DNA from: Terriglobales bacterium
GTDB taxonomy: Bacteria > Acidobacteriota > Terriglobia > Bryobacterales > Bryobacteraceae
DNA: 64,000 nt
NCBI GenBank assembly: GCA_027485675.1
Contig: JAIXQP010000041.1
Span: 186,001-250,000, forward strand
Direction: 5' to 3'
Within the stretch, counting starts at the first letter, position 1. Every line of letters begins with the position of its first letter. The notes beneath the pieces are model-generated. The model searched no databases. It saw only the letters and a list, made by a program, of their open reading frames with translations, and was not told the DNA's origin. Positions 60,265 to 64,000 of the stretch are shown piece after piece. Both the position numbers and the translations under genes were made by a program.

Positions 60265-61389
60265 ATGGCTAAAGTGAACGATGGCAAACGCCGGACGAAA
60301 CAGGCGGACACCGAACCGTTGTGCTCCTGGTTCCGGTCCTCGGACGAAGTCTACACGGGATTCGCCTCCGGCTCCCACTTTGAAATGAAACCGGTGAAGT
60401 ACTCCCCCGTCGGCGGCATGGCGATCTTTGAAGGGGACATCGCCTTGGGTACGGTGGAGGAGATGGAAGAGATCGCCGGCGCCGTGGCCGATCCCTCCGG
60501 CCTCCGGCTGAGCGGCGCCATCGTCTCCGATGGCCGCTTCCGCTGGCCCGGCGCCCTGATCCCCTACACCATCGATCCGGGCCTGTCGGACCCCGAACGT
60601 GTCACCAATGCCATGGCGGTCTGGTCCACTAACACGCCCCTGCGCTTCGTCCCGCGCGATCCCGCCAACCCCGATCACCAGAACTACGTCTCGTTTGAAG
60701 AGCTCGATGGCTGCTGGTCCCAGGTCGGGATGCGCGGCGGCAAGCAGATCGTGTCGCTCGGTCCCACCTGCACCCTCGGCTCTGCCATTCACGAAATCGG
60801 GCACGTCGCCGGCCTCTGGCATGAACAGAGCCGCGAAGATCGCGATCAGAACATTCGCATTCTCTGGGACAACATTCTCGAAGGCCGCGAACACAACTTC
60901 GATCAACACGTCGCCGACGGCGACGACATCGGCCCCTACGATTTCAACTCCATCATGCACTACCCCGCGCTGGCCTTCTCCCGCAACGGTCTGCCCACCA
61001 TCGTCACCATCGGCGGCGAGCCCATCGGCCAGCGCATTCAGCCCAGCGGGCTGGACTTTGCCGCGGTCAATGCCATGTACGCCGCTCCGCCCGCGCCTCC
61101 CGAAAAACCTCCCGCGCCCTCTCCCATCGCCTCCCGCCCGGGTCCCACCGGCAGTGAAACCCTCGGCAGCATTCCGCCCCTTGATACCCGCCGTTGGATC
61201 ACCTCCGATTGGCCCGTCGCCTGGCAGGTGCACTGGACCGTCGTGCCCTCCCCGGCCGGAACCCGCGTGGAGACCACGGTCATTACCGAACGCCAGAGCG
61301 GCGACTTCCTGCGCTATTACATCGGTGTCCGCAACCTGAGCGAAAGCACTGTCACCATTGACGCCCGCTTCGCCGTGGTGGGTGCCTGA
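60265..61389 (+). CDS. Astacin-family (M12A) zinc metalloprotease without signal peptide
   Basis: A 374-aa protein. The astacin zinc motif HExxHxxGxxH is HEIGHVAGLWHEQSR (H176, H180, H186; E177 catalytic) and the Met-turn is SIMHYP (M231, Y233). Cys150 and Cys169 could form a disulfide. The N-terminal ~90 residues may be a propeptide. No Sec or Tat signal is visible at the ATG, unusual for astacins, which are normally secreted. A C-terminal Pro-rich linker (about 274-300) joins a beta domain. The next gene overlaps its stop by 1 nt. Confidence 0.9.
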   Translation: MAKVNDGKRRTKQADTEPLCSWFRSSDEVYTGFASGSHFEMKPVKYSPVGGMAIFEGDIALGTVEEMEEIAGAVADPSGLRLSGAIVSDGRFRWPGALIPYTIDPGLSDPERVTNAMAVWSTNTPLRFVPRDPANPDHQNYVSFEELDGCWSQVGMRGGKQIVSLGPTCTLGSAIHEIGHVAGLWHEQSREDRDQNIRILWDNILEGREHNFDQHVADGDDIGPYDFNSIMHYPALAFSRNGLPTIVTIGGEPIGQRIQPSGLDFAAVNAMYAAPPAPPEKPPAPSPIASRPGPTGSETLGSIPPLDTRRWITSDWPVAWQVHWTVVPSPAGTRVETTVITERQSGDFLRYYIGVRNLSESTVTIDARFAVVGA

Positions 61390-61745
61390 TGCCACGGACC
61401 ATTTCAGGCCGCATCTTCCTGCCGCGCCACCTGCGATGGACCGCTGGCACACAGTTGCTCGTTCGCCTCTCCGATGTCAGCTACGAGGACGGCCCCGCCC
61501 CCCTACTGGCCGAAGCCAAAATCCGTACCCTCCGGCCTACGGAACTGGCCGCCGGTAGCGTCCCGTTCTCTCTCGAATGCCCCGATCCCGCCCCGGGCCG
61601 CTCCTACGCCGTCCGCGTCCACTTGGACTTCGATGGCAATGGCGCTGTCTCCCGCGGCGACTTCGTCAGCACTCAACGCTTTCCCGTCGCCGAGTCCGAT
61701 GCCACCCCGTCCCCGCTCCGCATCCGGCTCGAGCGCGTGGAGTAG
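61389..61745 (+). CDS. YbaY/YscW-like small beta protein
   Basis: A 118-aa protein with the pattern of PF09619: ISGRIFLPRHL, LLVRLSDVSYEDGPAPLLAEA, VPFSLECPDPAPGRSYAVRVHLDFDGNGAVSRGDF. Members are often lipoproteins, but no lipobox or signal is seen here. Its ATG overlaps the astacin TGA by 1 nt, so it is likely an inhibitor, chaperone or partner of the protease (inference from position). Confidence 0.75.
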   Translation: MPRTISGRIFLPRHLRWTAGTQLLVRLSDVSYEDGPAPLLAEAKIRTLRPTELAAGSVPFSLECPDPAPGRSYAVRVHLDFDGNGAVSRGDFVSTQRFPVAESDATPSPLRIRLERVE

Positions 61746-61857
61746 CGGCGCCTGCAGATTGCTATACTCTGTAAGGCTCGTCCCCGCCGCGGCCCCCGTT
61801 TCCGCGACCCTCGTAGGTCCCTGTCCGAGCAAGCATCCCGAGAGTCAGGAAACCTTC

Positions 61858-63204
61858 ATGAATTTTCGTCCCGGCAAGCTCCTCCTTGCCTCCTCGCTGA
61901 TCCCGCTTTTCGCTTTCGCGCAGGCTCCCAACCCCGCGCTTCTCACCAAAGCCAAAGCTATCCATGACCGCGTCCTGAAATTGGACACTCACAACGACAT
62001 CGACCCGTCCACCTTCACCGCCGAGTGCAACTACCTCAAGCGGCTCACGACACAGGTCAATCTTCCGAAGATGGTCGACGGCGATATGGACGTCGCGTTC
62101 TTCATCGTCTACGTCGGCCAGGGCCTGCCGACCCCGGAGGCGTACGACATCGCCTACAAACAGGCCATCGAAAAGTTCGAAGCCGTTCATCACTTCACCA
62201 AGACCATCGCCCCGGATGTCATGGGTCTCGCCCTCACCCCGGCCGATGTCCGCCGCCTCCATCGCCAGGGCAAGCGCATCGCCGTCATTGGCGTTGAAAA
62301 CGGCTACCCCATCGGGACCGATATCAAGCGCGTCAAGGAGTTCTACGACCGCGGTGGCCGCTATCTGTCGCTGGCCCACAACGGCAATAGCCAGCTCGCC
62401 GACTCGAACACCGGCGAAGCCTCCGGCTATCTCCACAACAACGGCCTCTCTCCCCTCGGCCGCGAAGTCATCGCCGAAATGAATCGCCTCGGCATGATGG
62501 TCGATCTCTCCCACCCCTCGAAGGGAGCCAACCTCGAAGCCATTCGCCTCTCCCAGGCGCCGGTCATCGCCTCCCACTCGAGCGTGCGCGCCCTCGCCGA
62601 CCACAGCCGCAACATGGACGATGAACAACTCCTCGCCCTCAAAAAGAACGGCGGCGTCATTCAAATCGTCGGCTTCGCGTCGTATCTCAAAGTGGATAGC
62701 AAGGAACGCACCGCCGCCTTGACAGCCCTCCGCGGCGATTTCGGCTTCGGCGCCGGCCGCACCGGCGGGCCCACCTTCCGCCGGCCCACCGGGCCCCGCG
62801 CCTGCCCCGTCGAAGCGCCGCCGTCGGCCACCGCCGCCGCTCCCCGCCGCGCGGGTGGTTTCCTCAACATGCTCCCGCCGGACCGCCGCGCCGAGTACGA
62901 AAAGCGCCTCGCCGAAATCGACGCCAAGTATCCCCCCGCCCCGCGCGCCAACGTGCAGGACATGGTCAACCACATCGACTACGCCGTCAAGCTGATCGGC
63001 ATCGACCACGTCGGCATCTCATCCGACTTCGATGGCGGTGGCGGCATCGACGGTTGGGATAGCGCCGCCGAAGCCTTCAACGTCACCCTCGAACTCGTCC
63101 GCCGCGGTTACACCGAAGAGCAGATCGGCAAGCTCTGGAGCGGCAACCTGCTCCGCGTCTGGGCCGACGTCGAGAAGGTCGCGCAGAAACTACAAAAGCG
63201 GTAA
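61858..63204 (+). CDS. Membrane dipeptidase (peptidase M19)
   Basis: A 448-aa exported enzyme with a signal peptide (about 1-21). The M19 binuclear zinc site reads H45-x-D47 (LDTHNDID), a bridging Glu in VIGVENGYPIG, and His residues in LSHPSKG and ASHSSVRAL. A later DHVGISSDFDGGG is also typical. A proline/alanine/arginine-rich insertion (residues about 300-335, HTML-free repeats such as RRPTGPR and PSATAAAPRR) interrupts the barrel and probably forms a flexible loop. Function: cleavage of dipeptides with a broad or D-residue preference. A TATACT box at 61763-61768 may belong to its promoter. Confidence 0.92.
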   Translation: MNFRPGKLLLASSLIPLFAFAQAPNPALLTKAKAIHDRVLKLDTHNDIDPSTFTAECNYLKRLTTQVNLPKMVDGDMDVAFFIVYVGQGLPTPEAYDIAYKQAIEKFEAVHHFTKTIAPDVMGLALTPADVRRLHRQGKRIAVIGVENGYPIGTDIKRVKEFYDRGGRYLSLAHNGNSQLADSNTGEASGYLHNNGLSPLGREVIAEMNRLGMMVDLSHPSKGANLEAIRLSQAPVIASHSSVRALADHSRNMDDEQLLALKKNGGVIQIVGFASYLKVDSKERTAALTALRGDFGFGAGRTGGPTFRRPTGPRACPVEAPPSATAAAPRRAGGFLNMLPPDRRAEYEKRLAEIDAKYPPAPRANVQDMVNHIDYAVKLIGIDHVGISSDFDGGGGIDGWDSAAEAFNVTLELVRRGYTEEQIGKLWSGNLLRVWADVEKVAQKLQKR

Positions 63205-63220
63205 CCCGGAAGCTCTCTTC

Positions 63221-64000
63221 CTACTTGCTGGCGGGCGTCTCCTTCCATCCGTACGCCGCCATCAGGATATGGAAGATCTGGGTATTCGGCATATATCCCC
63301 TCACTCGTGCTGCCCCCGGCCCCATCGCCGCCACCAGCACCTCCTCCGCCGTGTGCGTGTTGAACATCTGCACGGCGCTGCGCCCCTCCTCCGCGGCCGG
63401 CGTCTCCGGCAGCAGCGGCTGGCCCGGCTTCCCGCCCCGCACCCGCAGGTCGAAGGAATGGTCCGCCGTGAACAGCAGCAACGTCTCCTTGTTGTTCACC
63501 TGCTCCGCCGTCTGCCGCACCAGCTTGTCCAGCATCACCGCCTGGTCCAGGCCCTGCTTGAGCCGGTCAGTGTGCATGTCCCACTCCACCATCAGAAAGT
63601 AACCCTTCGGGTTCCGCGACAAAATCTCGATCGCCCGTTTCACCACCGGCTGCGGATCAAACCGCTCATCAAACAACGCCACCACCCGCTTCGCCCCCGC
63701 CGGAATCTCCTCCGGCCGGTCGTACATCGCGTAGCCCTTCTCGCCCAGCGCCTTCTTGAAGTCGTAACCCGCGGCTTCGGTCGCTTCAAAAATCCCCTTC
63801 CGCCCGCCGCCAATCACCAGGTCCACCCCATCGCCAAACCGTGGCTTGGCAATCTGCGCCACAATCTCGGCGAACTTCCGCCGGTGGTTGCAGTGCGCGT
63901 AACAGGCCGCCGGCGTCGCATCCGCCATCGACATGTTCGAGATCACCCCCGTCGACAATCCGCGCTCCTCGGCATACTCCAAAATCGTCTTCAACGGCGC
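63221..64000 (-). CDS. Alkaline phosphatase, N-terminal part beyond the window
   Basis: The open frame runs off the right edge, so only the C-terminal ~260 residues are visible. The metal-site motifs of the PhoA family are recognisable: ATPAACYAHCNHR, the DMHTDRLKQGLD stretch, TADHSFDL (TADHS) and HTAEEVLVAAMGPGA. The nucleophile Ser region must lie outside the window. A conventional alkaline phosphatase, probably periplasmic. It converges on the dipeptidase with a 16-nt gap. Confidence 0.92.
   Translation of the reverse strand, partial: APLKTILEYAEERGLSTGVISNMSMADATPAACYAHCNHRRKFAEIVAQIAKPRFGDGVDLVIGGGRKGIFEATEAAGYDFKKALGEKGYAMYDRPEEIPAGAKRVVALFDERFDPQPVVKRAIEILSRNPKGYFLMVEWDMHTDRLKQGLDQAVMLDKLVRQTAEQVNNKETLLLFTADHSFDLRVRGGKPGQPLLPETPAAEEGRSAVQMFNTHTAEEVLVAAMGPGAARVRGYMPNTQIFHILMAAYGWKETPASK

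Overview
The window is a GC-rich, gene-dense bacterial chromosome segment with about 65 protein genes, no rRNA or tRNA that I can see, no CRISPR array and no intact insertion sequence. Gene content points to an Acidobacteriota genome of the Solibacteraceae/Bryobacterales type. The pointers are a very large TonB-dependent receptor with an N-terminal carboxypeptidase-regulatory domain, followed by a CRTAC (FG-GAP/UnbV) protein and a TPR protein, two DUF1080 proteins, a PEP-CTERM lectin-like protein, PQQ and GMC periplasmic dehydrogenases, and many Tat/Sec-exported catabolic enzymes. This placement is inference from gene families, not from a marker-gene search.

Layout. 1-2243 (+): the end of an alpha/beta hydrolase-DUF1080 fusion, then a PHP-type metallohydrolase. 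2232-10474 (-): a six-gene catabolic run of OPT peptide transporter, spermidine-synthase-like membrane protein, SDR, heavy-metal-binding-domain protein, enolase-superfamily enzyme and serine hydrolase. 10510-12529 (+): an SDR and a stand-alone PBP transpeptidase. 12530-15036 (-): the housekeeping rplU-rpmA-obgE block with a clear intrinsic terminator, plus a DUF1080 protein. 15033-19686 (-): zincin, a divergent SDR, a diheme cytochrome/PQQ-dehydrogenase pair with a lanthanide-type Asp, and an acyltransferase-like membrane protein. 19705-21734 (+): an FAD GMC dehydrogenase with Fe-S cysteines and its small subunit. 21731-23295 (-): amidase plus a GatC/AtzG-like partner. 23330-29083 (+): a zinc-ribbon membrane gene broken by a 19-bp tandem duplication, a DUF2752 protein, a Wzm/Wzt-type polysaccharide exporter, an acyl-CoA dehydrogenase, a LolA-like protein and a radical SAM protein. 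29080-34130 (-): a PEP-CTERM protein and an exopolysaccharide-type cluster (membrane protein, GT2 synthase, bactofilin-like protein, YaiO-like barrel). 34251-43119 (-): a ten-gene MoxR/DUF58/DUF4129/DUF4350/SpoIIM/RDD operon. 43185-45826: an ECF sigma/anti-sigma pair (+) and a membrane-anchored regulator (-). 45955-52661 (+): the TonB receptor/CRTAC/TPR trio and an L,D-transpeptidase. 52651-59729: a PhyH oxygenase, a small Ser/Thr kinase, and a seven-gene candidate biosynthetic operon (-). 60265-64000: an astacin protease, a YbaY/YscW-like protein and an M19 dipeptidase (+), then an alkaline phosphatase cut by the window edge (-).

The most unusual locus is 54136-59729. Seven tightly coupled minus-strand genes encode a hypothetical protein, a glycine-rich repeat protein, a protein with the sequence pattern of aromatic (ABBA/DMATS-type) prenyltransferases, a small terpenoid-cyclase-fold protein with a DADST motif, a small CxxC protein, a cytochrome P450 and a class I methyltransferase. 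I read this as a candidate pathway for a prenylated and possibly cyclised, oxidised and methylated small molecule or modified protein. The prenyltransferase call rests on motif reading and needs a structural or profile check.
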